From CAYLLN01 sp964384375 (GTDB lineage Bacteria; Planctomycetota; Planctomycetia; Pirellulales; Pirellulaceae), in assembly GCA_964384375.1 (NCBI GenBank), contig CAYLLN010000014.1:43020-107019 (forward strand): a DNA stretch of 64,000 nucleotides. Direction: 5' to 3'. Each line of letters starts with the position of its first letter. Position 1 is the first letter of the stretch. Below the pieces are notes generated by a model. That model saw only the letters and a list, made by a program, of their open reading frames with translations. It ran no database searches and was not told where the DNA came from. The position numbers were made by a program, and so were the translations under genes. Of this stretch, positions 41,762 to 50,129 are shown piece by piece.

Positions 41762-42643
41762 CTACTCCCCTTCGATCACGCGGCCGCCGTCCTTGACGAT
41801 TGCCGGAGCGCTGGCCGGGTCGAGCTTGCTCTCGACGATCTGCACGATCGCGAAAGCTTCGGTCCGGACCTGGGCGGCGCCGTTGCCGGCTGCGGTGCAA
41901 GTGTCGATTCGGACACGCGACGCGCCGCCGATGCTGATGCCGCTACGGCCGTTGTCTTTGCACACGAGGCCAATCAAGTCGGTTCGCGTCGTGGTGTCGT
42001 GCGCGTTCACGCCGTCGAGGAAAAAGCCGCGGATCGTCAGGTTTTCGATGATCACATCATGCACGTCGTACAGCGTGATGCCAACTTGGTGTACGCAGCA
42101 AGAGAGGTTGTAACTTTGCGGCAGGCGGTCCTTCTCGCAGCGGAAGTAGAGCCAGCCGCTATCGAGGAACCACTCCAGCGGCTTGAGCGTCGCGAGGTTG
42201 CCACCGCTGGCCCGTTGGCGCACGAGCGGCTGATCGTCGAGAAAGAGCTGGTTGTAGCTCATGCGGGCCGGACGGGTACGGAAGATATAGTCACCGACCG
42301 CTTCCCACTGCGCGTCGGCTAGACTCATCGTGCCGTCGAGCGTTGCCCCGTTTCCTTGAATCTGAAAGGGAAAGTTCGCATCGCCGCTATGGTTGGCAGC
42401 CTGCACCGAGAGGCACTCCCGGTACGGCACGCCGTGGTTGGCGAGCACGATCCGGTCGCCCGCCTTGGCGATCCGCAGGGCCTTCGCGATCGAGCGGCAC
42501 GGCCCTCCCACCTCCCCTTGCGAATCGGGCGACTGGCCACCCTTGCGGTCGTCGCCGTTCACGTTATCGACGAAGATGTCGCGAGCTGCGAGTGATGTTG
42601 CGGTGCAGGCAAGCAGCAATACGATCAGGGACAGGCGGACCAT
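41762..42643 (-). CDS. Secreted right-handed beta-helix protein
   Basis: 293 residues with a signal peptide (MVRLSLIVLLLACTATSLAA). The mature protein opens RDIFVDNVNGDDRKGGQ, followed by GPCRSIAKALRIAKAGDRIV, the usual start of planctomycete parallel beta-helix (pectate-lyase-like) proteins. Later turns are IIENLTIRGFFLDGV and VRIDTCTAAGNGAAQVR. The helix is short, about five or six turns, and no catalytic residue of a known lyase family is evident. GGAGA lies 8 nt before the ATG. The gene precedes the kinase on the same strand with 48 bp between. Confidence 0.85.
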   Translation of the reverse strand: MVRLSLIVLLLACTATSLAARDIFVDNVNGDDRKGGQSPDSQGEVGGPCRSIAKALRIAKAGDRIVLANHGVPYRECLSVQAANHSGDANFPFQIQGNGATLDGTMSLADAQWEAVGDYIFRTRPARMSYNQLFLDDQPLVRQRASGGNLATLKPLEWFLDSGWLYFRCEKDRLPQSYNLSCCVHQVGITLYDVHDVIIENLTIRGFFLDGVNAHDTTTRTDLIGLVCKDNGRSGISIGGASRVRIDTCTAAGNGAAQVRTEAFAIVQIVESKLDPASAPAIVKDGGRVIEGE

Positions 42644-42749
42644 GCGAGTATCTCCGCGGGTGGGGCCAGAGGCTTCGCAAGTGTAGCACGCGGTTAAGGC
42701 CGGTTATGCCGATCGCGCAAGCATTGCGACACCCACACGTCGAATCGAG

Positions 42750-45038
42750 TTAAAACTCGTGCCGCTCGATATAAACGCACGCAAAGAGCAGCATCACGCC
42801 GACGAAGATGAGACCGCTGGCGACGGGCTGCCACGGCTTCAGGTCGTCGCGCCGCTGCGTCAGGTCGCCGCCAAAAATGCCGCCATCGGTCGTCTTCTTG
42901 CCGGTTAGCACGTACTGCACGGTGTTGTCGAGATAGCGCGGCTTGGGAAAGAGCGTGTGCAGGGGACGAACGACGTAGTAGTAGCCGAGTTCCGCCCGCG
43001 TCATTGGCGGACGATAGACGGTTTGCCGCGCAAACGATTTGCCGTCGTAAGCGACAACGCGATTCGCATAGTCGGCGACGAGGAAACGATCCTTCGTGAA
43101 GGCAAAGCCGGTGATTTGCCCCTGCGAGCCGACGGGAGCGAGGCGGTAGTCGCCGGTCTTCGTATCGACGAACCAGAGTCGCCGACTCTGAAAGAGCACG
43201 GCCAGCGTGCTGCCGTCCGGACTGGCAGCAACGAAGCGAGGCTGCGTGCCCGATTCGAGCGAAAACTCTTTCTTCACCGAGAGGTCGGTTGGTGAAAGGA
43301 GCCAGATCTTGCCGCTTTCGCGGGCGACGAGAGCAATATCGCCAGCGATGCCGACGGCAGAGCCTTCCTCCGCCTTTCCTTCGAGCTTGTGCGTCGCGAC
43401 TGGCTTGTAGTTGCCGTCCGCCTGCTTGGTGAGCAGATGCACTTCGCCCGCCGCACAGACGAGGAGACGCCCTTCCACCGGATCGGCCGCAGCGGCGACC
43501 GGGTCGGGGAAGGCGATGTCGTCGCCCGACAGCGCCTTGCGGAATTCGCCGCCGCGCGTGAGCGGAACTTCGGTCCACGGCAGCCGCAGCTTTACGCGTT
43601 GTCCGGCGGAGTTTCCTTGCAGGCGATAGACACTGTCGGACGTGACGGCTAGAACGCCGCCGTCGGCCGCCACAAGGAGCGAGCTCGTTCCTGCCGGCAC
43701 CGCGGGTCCGTCACGGAGCGCCCAGCCGTCGCCCGCACGGGACGTGCGCAAGGTAATTCGCTGACCCATAAAGCCGAACGGATCGCGATAGCCCTGTCCG
43801 ACGAGCAGTTGTCGCGTTTGCGTGTGATAGAACGGCCCGTCGATCGACGGAATGCCACGGTTTTGGCCGGGCCGCTGAATCGGCAGCCACTCCTTCGCCG
43901 CATCGTCCCACAGCTTCATGTCGGCAGCGTCGTTCACCACGATCAGGCTGCCATCGGCGTCCACAATCCGGCTGATGCGTTGCGGTTCAAGGATGATGTC
44001 CAGACCGAGCCTTCCCAGATCGACAACGAAACAGGCCAGCCAGAAAACGACCGTGACGATGACCGAGATGACCGCGCTCTTCCAGATTAGCCCGGCCAGC
44101 GCCGAGACCGCGTAGTAGATGAGGAACATGAACAGAAAGATCGGAATGCACCAGAGCATTCCCTGGTTCCAGATGCCAAACCGCAAGCCGGCAATCAGCC
44201 AGAGGCCGCCGATCAGCAGGGAAACGCTGAGCAGGATGAACGCACAACCGCCGATGAACTTGGCCGTGAACAGGAGGGATCGCGACACCGGTTTGCTCAG
44301 GAGCAGCGTGATCGAGCCGGGATCGAACATCTGCGGGATGATGCCCGACGTGACGAGAATCGCCGCGATCATGCCGAAGACGCCGACGATCCAGCTCATC
44401 GCGCTGGTTAGCACCCATTCCTTGATGAAGTTGTCGGCCTGTTCCTTGCTGAACGGGAACGACTCGGTTGCGAACGTGAAATACGTCACACTGATCGACT
44501 GCGGCGAGCGGGAGTTGATGTACGCCCGGAATGGCGCCTCGATGAGGAGCCGATTCATTCGCGCCACTTCCGCGGCAGAAAGCTCGTCGCGCGGCCGGGC
44601 TAGATAGTCCTTCGCCTCCTTCGGGAGCGAGACACCTTTCCAATCGGCCTCCGTGTAAAGATCGCGATCCTGAATCAGCTTGTTCAGCGCCTCGCGGAGA
44701 GCATCCATCCCTTGGAAGAACTCGCGCCCTTCGCCGTCTTCAAGCTCCGCGACCTTGGCCAGTTTTTCGAGCCTCTCCCGGTTTTTCTCGTCGATCTGCG
44801 ACCAGATGCGGTGGGCAGGCGATGGCTGACCCGACTCAAACCCGGAATGGAGCTTAGATGCGAGCTGCGCCCCGTCGGCAAAGTCAGACCAGACGAATTC
44901 TCCGGTCAGATTGAGCTTGTAACCGAGGGGGGCAATCGCGAGCAGTAAGAGCAGAATGAGTCCCAGCAAGACCCAGAGCACGCGCGAGGCGATCGCTTCG
45001 CGGAAGGAGTCTTTGATGATGGCGAGGTAGGGACGCAT
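42750..45038 (-). CDS. ABC-2-type transporter permease with large beta-propeller-like insert
   Basis: 762 residues. A membrane helix near the N-terminus (about 18-42, VLWVLLGLILLLLLAIAPLG) is followed by a soluble segment (43-215) and a cluster of five helices (about 220-345) typical of ABC-2 permeases. Next comes about 380 residues of beta-rich sequence with repeated VAASPDGSTLAVLF-like and LVAADGGVLAVTSD phrases, likely a beta-propeller, then a final helix (about 735-755). Such a propeller inside a permease is uncommon. It lies 2 bp downstream of the ATPase gene and is surely its partner. The substrate is unknown. Confidence 0.9.
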   Translation of the reverse strand: MRPYLAIIKDSFREAIASRVLWVLLGLILLLLLAIAPLGYKLNLTGEFVWSDFADGAQLASKLHSGFESGQPSPAHRIWSQIDEKNRERLEKLAKVAELEDGEGREFFQGMDALREALNKLIQDRDLYTEADWKGVSLPKEAKDYLARPRDELSAAEVARMNRLLIEAPFRAYINSRSPQSISVTYFTFATESFPFSKEQADNFIKEWVLTSAMSWIVGVFGMIAAILVTSGIIPQMFDPGSITLLLSKPVSRSLLFTAKFIGGCAFILLSVSLLIGGLWLIAGLRFGIWNQGMLWCIPIFLFMFLIYYAVSALAGLIWKSAVISVIVTVVFWLACFVVDLGRLGLDIILEPQRISRIVDADGSLIVVNDAADMKLWDDAAKEWLPIQRPGQNRGIPSIDGPFYHTQTRQLLVGQGYRDPFGFMGQRITLRTSRAGDGWALRDGPAVPAGTSSLLVAADGGVLAVTSDSVYRLQGNSAGQRVKLRLPWTEVPLTRGGEFRKALSGDDIAFPDPVAAAADPVEGRLLVCAAGEVHLLTKQADGNYKPVATHKLEGKAEEGSAVGIAGDIALVARESGKIWLLSPTDLSVKKEFSLESGTQPRFVAASPDGSTLAVLFQSRRLWFVDTKTGDYRLAPVGSQGQITGFAFTKDRFLVADYANRVVAYDGKSFARQTVYRPPMTRAELGYYYVVRPLHTLFPKPRYLDNTVQYVLTGKKTTDGGIFGGDLTQRRDDLKPWQPVASGLIFVGVMLLFACVYIERHEF

Positions 45039-45040
45039 CG

Positions 45041-46045
45041 CTATTCCACCGTCTCCGCGACGATTTCCAGGTACGCATCCTCCAGGCTCACGCGGCGGCG
45101 CGAGAGGCCGACAATGCTGATGCCGCTCTGTCGCAGGCGGTCGATGAGCTGATCGACGGCAGCCTGGTCGGCGACGCGAGTGATCACGCGGTGGTCGTGC
45201 GGCGAGAACGATTGCCAGCCCGCGACCGTCAGCTGCCCGAGCGTCTGTCGGATCGTTGGCTCTGGGGCGGTCAGGTCCAGGTGCAGTTCGAGTTCGTCGC
45301 GAGCCGCGTGGGGCTGGCCATTGCCGTTATTTGCGCCGGCCGCGGCTGGGGCGTGGCCCGAGTTCAGTTCCGCAACGTTAATGATCGTTTTGAGCTGGCC
45401 GCGGTCGAGGATCGCCACGCGATCGCAAACGAGCTGCACTTCCTGCAGGATGTGGCTGTTCAGAAAGATCGTCTTGCCACGCTTTTTCAGGTCGGTCAGA
45501 AAACCGCGGACTTGCGAACGGGCGAGTGGATCGAGGCCGTCGGTCGGCTCGTCGAGAATGAACAAATCGGGGTCGTGCAGCATCGCTTGCGCGAGTCCCA
45601 GCCGCTGCAGCATCCCCTTCGAGTAGGTCCGCACCGAATCCTTGGCTCGCGCGGCTAGGCCGACTTGCTCAAGCAGCGGCCCGCGGCGCTCGCGAATTAC
45701 CGACGACGGCACGTTGCTCAGGTGGCCGTAATACTCCAGAGCTGTGATGGCGGTCAGATGCCGCGGCACGCGCAGGTTCTCAGGCAAATAGCCCACCATC
45801 CGGCGACCGCGGCGGTCCCCCGCAGGAAAGCCGAGCAGGCTCGCCTCGCCGCCCGTCTTCCGAATCACGCCTAGGAGGCATTTGATAAACGTCGTCTTTC
45901 CCGCTCCGTTGCCGCCGCACAGACCGAAGATTTCTCCCCGATTGACGCGCAAGCTCAGCCCCTTGAGGGCCTCGTGCCGCTTGCGGCGGACGAGTCCCTC
46001 GACGTAAGTCTTGCGCAGATCGTGAGTTTCGATGGCGGCGTCGAT
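45041..46045 (-). CDS. ABC transporter ATP-binding protein, probable AUC start
   Basis: Nucleotide-binding subunit for the permease at 42750-45038. The conventional first start, TTG at 45952, would cut off the first beta-strands of the fold. Upstream in frame the sequence AIETHDLRKTY ... HEALKGLSLRVNRGE continues the domain perfectly, and the only codon well placed behind GAGGAG (46054-46059, 8 nt) is ATC at 46045. With that start the protein has 334 residues: Walker A GGNGAGKTT, signature YSKGMLQRLGLAQ, Walker B LFILDEPTDGLD, H-loop NSHILQEV, and a C-terminal regulatory tail. Confidence 0.8.
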   Translation of the reverse strand: MDAAIETHDLRKTYVEGLVRRKRHEALKGLSLRVNRGEIFGLCGGNGAGKTTFIKCLLGVIRKTGGEASLLGFPAGDRRGRRMVGYLPENLRVPRHLTAITALEYYGHLSNVPSSVIRERRGPLLEQVGLAARAKDSVRTYSKGMLQRLGLAQAMLHDPDLFILDEPTDGLDPLARSQVRGFLTDLKKRGKTIFLNSHILQEVQLVCDRVAILDRGQLKTIINVAELNSGHAPAAAGANNGNGQPHAARDELELHLDLTAPEPTIRQTLGQLTVAGWQSFSPHDHRVITRVADQAAVDQLIDRLRQSGISIVGLSRRRVSLEDAYLEIVAETVE

Positions 46046-46053
46046 CGACGGTG

Positions 46054-46059
46054 CTCCTC
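46054..46059 (-). promoter_or_regulatory. Shine-Dalgarno site of the ABC ATPase gene
   Basis: GAGGAG on the minus strand, 8 nt before an in-frame ATC codon and with no ATG, GTG or TTG in frame for another 93 nt. It decides the proposed AUC start. Confidence 0.65.
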
Positions 46060-46091
46060 GGTTTCGTTCAGTTGTACCGCGGCCGTATTGG

Positions 46092-47432
46092 TCAGGTTTC
46101 GGTCGAGTACGGCTTTGCCACCAATCGCCCGATCGAATGATAGGTGAAGCCGTGTTCCCGCATATGGGCGCCGTCGTAGAGATTGCGGCCGTCGAAGATG
46201 ACCGCGCCGGCCATCCGGCGGCGGACTTCGTCGAAATCGGGATTGCGGAACTCGCCCCACTCGGTATTGATGGCTAGGGCGTCGGCTCCTTCGAGCACAT
46301 CCATCGGCGTGTTGCCATAGACGAGCTTCTCGCCGTAGATCTGTTTCACGTTGTCCATCGCTTCGGGGTCGTGGACGGCGACCTTTGCACCCGCGGCAAG
46401 CAGGTGGTCGATCAGCGTTAGGGCCGGCGCTTCGCGGATGTCGTCGGTCTTGGGCTTGAAGGCCAGTCCCCACAGGGCGAATTGCTTGCCGGCGATATGG
46501 CCGCCGAAATGCTGCTGAACCTTGTGCCACAGTACGTGTTTTTGTTTGTCGTTGACCGCATCGACGGCGTCGAGCATTTGCGGGTCGATTCCGGCCTCGC
46601 GGGCCAGATGGGCCAGGGCCCGCACGTCCTTCGGGAAACAACTGCCGCCGTAACCGACACCGGGAAACAGGAACGCAAAACCGATCCGCCGATCGTGTCC
46701 GATCCCGCGACGAACGTCGTTGATGTCGCCGCTCAGCTTCTCGCAGAGATTGGCCATCTCGTTGATGAAGCTGATTTTTGTAGAGAGCAGAGCGTTGGCG
46801 ACGTACTTGGTCAGTTCGGCGCTTTCGGGGGTCATCTCCAAAAACGGTTTGTCGGTGCGTAGGAACGGGCTGTAGAGCTCGTTTAGCAGGTTCTTCGCGT
46901 GCTCGGTCCGGATGCCGACGACGACGCGGTCGGGATACTGAAAATCGTTAACGGCCGCCCCTTCCTTGAGAAACTCGGGGTTGCTCGCCACATCGCACTC
47001 GCGGCCCGTGAGTTCCGCCAGTCGCTTGTGGACCTTCGTGTTCGTTCCGACCGGGACGGTGCTCTTGATGACCACGACGGCATCGGGGCGAAGGTGTTTC
47101 GAGAAGCCCTCGACCGCTTTCCAGACGTATTTCAGATCGGCGGCCCCTTTATCTTCGGGCCGTTCGGAGGTCGGCGTGCCGACGGCGATGAAGACCAGTT
47201 GCGCGGGTGCGACCGCTTCGGCGGTCTTGGTCGTAAACCGAAGCCGACCAGCAGCGGCATTGCGGACGACCAGTTCCGATAGCCCCGGCTCGTAGATAGG
47301 AATCTGCCCCTGTTCGAGCCGCTCGATCTTCGCCTGGTCGATATCGACGCAGGTGACTTCGTTGCCGCTGTCGGCCAGGCAGGTGCCGGTCACCAGGCCG
47401 ACGTAGCCGGTGCCGATCATCGCGATCTTCAT
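46092..47432 (-). CDS. ugd: UDP-glucose 6-dehydrogenase
   Basis: Oxidises UDP-glucose to UDP-glucuronate with two NAD+, feeding polysaccharide and exopolymer synthesis. The 446 residues match the family. MKIAMIGTGYVGLVTGTCLA is the NAD-binding N-terminus, and GYGGSCFPKDVRAL (about residue 263 for the Cys) carries the catalytic thiol. SNPEFLKEGAAVNDF and KTDDIREAP are also typical. The frame ends 47 bp before the putative AUC start of the ABC ATPase, so the genes may be co-transcribed. Confidence 0.96.
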   Translation of the reverse strand: MKIAMIGTGYVGLVTGTCLADSGNEVTCVDIDQAKIERLEQGQIPIYEPGLSELVVRNAAAGRLRFTTKTAEAVAPAQLVFIAVGTPTSERPEDKGAADLKYVWKAVEGFSKHLRPDAVVVIKSTVPVGTNTKVHKRLAELTGRECDVASNPEFLKEGAAVNDFQYPDRVVVGIRTEHAKNLLNELYSPFLRTDKPFLEMTPESAELTKYVANALLSTKISFINEMANLCEKLSGDINDVRRGIGHDRRIGFAFLFPGVGYGGSCFPKDVRALAHLAREAGIDPQMLDAVDAVNDKQKHVLWHKVQQHFGGHIAGKQFALWGLAFKPKTDDIREAPALTLIDHLLAAGAKVAVHDPEAMDNVKQIYGEKLVYGNTPMDVLEGADALAINTEWGEFRNPDFDEVRRRMAGAVIFDGRNLYDGAHMREHGFTYHSIGRLVAKPYSTET

Positions 47433-47540
47433 GCGGAAAGCCCTCAGAACCTACGCGAAAAACCCAGCCGATACGTTAGTTGAATCGACTGGGGTTGGCT
47501 AGGTTGGAGGGGTGATGCGTAGCCGGAAAGTCCAAACATG

Positions 47541-47617
47541 AAAGCCCTGACCATTGGTCAGGGTGCGCGGCCGATCGGTATGTCACCACAGATCACCCGA
47601 CCACTGGTCGGGGCTTT
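47541..47617. repeat. REPIN-like pair of inverted REP units
   Basis: Unit 1 (47541-47563) contains the palindrome CCCTGACC-ATT-GGTCAGGG; unit 2 (47596-47617) contains CCCGACC-ACT-GGTCGGG followed by GCTTT. The outer ends AAAGCCC and GGGCTTT are complementary. Unit 2 resembles the palindrome inside the gene at 57403-57425. Confidence 0.8.
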
Positions 47618-47621
47618 GAAA

Positions 47622-47642
47622 GTCCCGCCGGGCCGGCGGGAC
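47622..47642. repeat. GC-rich palindrome GTCCCGCCGG-G-CCGGCGGGAC
   Basis: A 10-bp perfect inverted repeat around one base, directly right of the REPIN-like pair and 30 bp before the stop codon of the minus-strand gene 47672-48784. It could act as a terminator stem, but no T run follows on that strand. Confidence 0.7.
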
Positions 47643-47671
47643 GTACGTGCTACGGCGACCACGGGTCGCAG

Positions 47672-48784
47672 CTATGAAACGGCAACCGCTTCTTCAGCGA
47701 ACAGATCGGCGAATCGCTTGAACTTCCGCTGCTCCCAGCCGCGGCGATGATAGGCATAGCCGGTGATCAGCGGGACGGCCAGCGTCGCTTCGGCAAAGAC
47801 CATTTGCTCCCAGGTCGTATCGACTTTGCCCCAGCTCGACGCTTCCTTGAGTGTGGAACTCGACAAAGCGCCGTCGCGGACGTCGGCGATCGTCACCTGC
47901 ACGGCATACTTGTGCATCTGCGGATACTCGTGCTGGGTGCCACTTTCCGCGGCGTCCTGAGCCGTGAGAATGTCGGCCGCAACAACGATGTCCTGAGCAA
48001 AGTTCTTCGGCACGCCGCCGCCAATCATGAAGAGGCCCGTCACCGGGTTTTGCATCTTGATCTGCGTTACTTCGTAGAAGTCCTTGGCCGAGTCGAAGCT
48101 CGTCTTCGCCTGGCCGCGGCGATCGTGATAGTGGGCGACGATCCCCAGGCCCGCCGAGCAATCGGAGAAAGCTGGGCAGAAGATCGGCACGCCGTTTTGA
48201 TAGGCCGCTTGCACGATCGAGTCGGCCTTGGCCGCGCCGTCTTCCAGGTAGCGGCCCATCTCGTGGATCAGCTCGCGAGAGGAGTACGGCCGGGGAGGGA
48301 GGCTGTCGGCCAGCCGGCGGACTGTTTCGTCGCAGATCCGCAGCTCTTCCTCGTCGATCAGCGTGTCGTAAATCCGGTCGATCGCGTGATCGCGGAGAAC
48401 GCTGTCGAACATGCCGCTCTTGAGCTGCTCGGCTGCGATGTAGTGCTTGAAACCGAGGGCCTCGAAGAAGTCCTGATCGACGATGTTCGCCCCGGTGCTG
48501 ACGATCGCATCGACCATGCGGTTGCGCACAAGGTCGATAAACACCTGCTTCAGGCCGGCGCTGATCAGCGAGCCGGCGAGGCAGAGGATGATGCCGCAAT
48601 CGGTGTCGCGGAGCATCCGGTCGTAGATGTCGGCTGCACGGGCCAGATCTCGGGCCGAAAAAGCGAGCGACTGCATCGAATCGACGAGGGGCACGACATT
48701 GTGCCGCTTGATGTCGATGTGCTCGATCGTCTGCTGAAGGAGTTCCTGCTTGGAAGGGTTCCACTGTGTCGCTGACTGGGACAT
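47672..48784 (-). CDS. Deoxyhypusine synthase-like protein
   Basis: The 370 residues match the deoxyhypusine synthase fold: VPLVDSMQSLAFSARDLARA, LAGSLISAGLKQVFIDLV, VSTGANIVDQDFFEALG and the active-site region SSWGKVDTTWEQ with the conserved Lys near 316. In eukaryotes and archaea the enzyme modifies eIF5A, which bacteria lack; bacterial homologues may act as homospermidine synthases or on unknown acceptors, using spermidine or putrescine and NAD+. The bacterial function here is not established. Transcribed alone or with the epimerase-like gene upstream. Confidence 0.9.
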   Translation of the reverse strand: MSQSATQWNPSKQELLQQTIEHIDIKRHNVVPLVDSMQSLAFSARDLARAADIYDRMLRDTDCGIILCLAGSLISAGLKQVFIDLVRNRMVDAIVSTGANIVDQDFFEALGFKHYIAAEQLKSGMFDSVLRDHAIDRIYDTLIDEEELRICDETVRRLADSLPPRPYSSRELIHEMGRYLEDGAAKADSIVQAAYQNGVPIFCPAFSDCSAGLGIVAHYHDRRGQAKTSFDSAKDFYEVTQIKMQNPVTGLFMIGGGVPKNFAQDIVVAADILTAQDAAESGTQHEYPQMHKYAVQVTIADVRDGALSSSTLKEASSWGKVDTTWEQMVFAEATLAVPLITGYAYHRRGWEQRKFKRFADLFAEEAVAVS

Positions 48785-48906
48785 GGCTTCGTCTCCGCGA
48801 ATCGGAAAAAGCGAGTCCAGCGGCGGCCGACGGCAGTTGCTCAGGAAGAGCGGCCAGAAACTTCGCCCCTGGGGAACGTGAATTTTAGCAGTCGAGTCGG
48901 CCGCGG

Positions 48907-49779
48907 CTAGGGCGCGATTGAAGTGCCAGCCACAATCGCTGCCAATCCTTCACGATAGCTTGGATGCGCCAGTTGCGGCTTAAGTTCAGCGAGCATCTTC
49001 GCTGGGTTGACTCGCTTATCGCTGCCGGCGCGGGCGGCAGCAGGGGAGCCTTCGGCTGGCGTGGTGAACTGAGGCATCGGTGCGCCGAGCAAGCGGGCGA
49101 ACGCGCGATAATAGTCGCCGCGGATGACGGGCTGGCCGTCGGAGACGACGTACAAACTTGGCAGGGGAGCGTGCTGTTCAGCCAGCAGCACAACCGCAGC
49201 CGCGTCATCGACGTGGATCAGGTTGAGCCACCCGGTGGCCGGTGCGTCGATCGGCTTGCCGGCCAGCAGGTCGCTGCTGCGAGGAATCCGCCCCGGGCCA
49301 TAGATTCCGGCCAGCCGGAGGATGATCGCCTGGTCGGCTAATCGGCTGGTGCGCAAAGTGTCCTCCGCGGCTAGGCAGGCCTTGCCTCCTTCGCGCGTCG
49401 GCTGGCAAGGGGAATTCTCATCGACCTCGCTGCCGGCCACCTGGCCATAGACGCCGGTCGAGCTGATGTAGAGAAATCGCTCGACGGAAGTTGGCAGCGA
49501 GTCGATTACTCGGGCTATTCCGCCGGCATAGACGTCGTGGATCTTATGCGAGCTTGTTCGCTCGTACCCCACCGCAAAAAGCACTGTTGTAACGTCCTTG
49601 GGCAGTCCGATTTGCGATGGGCCGGCCACATCCCCCACGATCGGCTGAATGCCGATTGCCGTTAATCCCGTGGCCCGCTTGGGAGTGCGAGTGACCGCAT
49701 AAACTGCCTCACCCGCGGAAAGCCACCGCTTGGCGACGCGCGATCCCAGGTAGCCGCAGCCGAAGATCAGTTTTGCCAT
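48907..49779 (-). CDS. NAD(P)-dependent epimerase/reductase-like protein (extended SDR, YeeZ-like)
   Basis: A 290-residue extended SDR. The N-terminus MAKLIFGCGYLGSRVAKRWL holds a Rossmann GXGXXG variant, LYISSTGVYGQ the serine strand, and ILRLAGIYGPGR the usual downstream loop. The catalytic YXXXK motif is not clear, which is also so in YeeZ-like members, so activity is uncertain. It is preceded by a 350-bp intergenic region and reads away from the protease genes. Confidence 0.85.
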   Translation of the reverse strand: MAKLIFGCGYLGSRVAKRWLSAGEAVYAVTRTPKRATGLTAIGIQPIVGDVAGPSQIGLPKDVTTVLFAVGYERTSSHKIHDVYAGGIARVIDSLPTSVERFLYISSTGVYGQVAGSEVDENSPCQPTREGGKACLAAEDTLRTSRLADQAIILRLAGIYGPGRIPRSSDLLAGKPIDAPATGWLNLIHVDDAAAVVLLAEQHAPLPSLYVVSDGQPVIRGDYYRAFARLLGAPMPQFTTPAEGSPAAARAGSDKRVNPAKMLAELKPQLAHPSYREGLAAIVAGTSIAP

Positions 49780-50129
49780 CGAAGCGTCGAGGGAAATAAT
49801 GTGGGTAGGTCTGGCGAATTAGGACTGGACCTGCCGAAGTGGCTATCGTGCTCATTGCTCGGACGCGGCTGCTGCAAAGTTGACAGGTTCGGCAGACCGC
49901 GTCGCTTGGTGTGAATTGACCCAAGTCGCCAGGACATAGCGACTTACGACGAACGGCCGGTTTCGTGACAAACGGAATACCGTTTGCCCCGACACCATCC
50001 GTCGGTCACAATTTGATAACAAATTGCAGGCAAAGCGAAACCCAGTGGGGTATGATGCGGCTTAACTAGAGGGCAGTTTGACTAGAGGGCCGAGCTTCAT
50101 TCGAAGGCACAGTAGCCCGGGAGACAAAC
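49780..50129. other. Intergenic region between divergent genes, 350 bp
   Basis: Contains the dyad at 49969-49986, a possible -10 box TATGAT at 50051-50056 and a direct repeat ACTAGAGGGC (50065-50074 and 50081-50090) before the protease gene. No coding sequence is apparent. Confidence 0.55.
49969..49986. promoter_or_regulatory. Operator-like dyad CAAACGG-AATA-CCGTTTG
   Basis: A perfect 7-bp inverted repeat with a 4-bp centre in the shared upstream region of the epimerase-like and protease genes. The size and symmetry suit a dimeric regulator, but no cognate protein is identified. Confidence 0.4.

Noticed and set aside
47622..47642. Terminator for the deoxyhypusine-synthase-like gene
   Set aside because: The stem is strong, but no T run follows on the minus strand, so I list it as a palindrome only.
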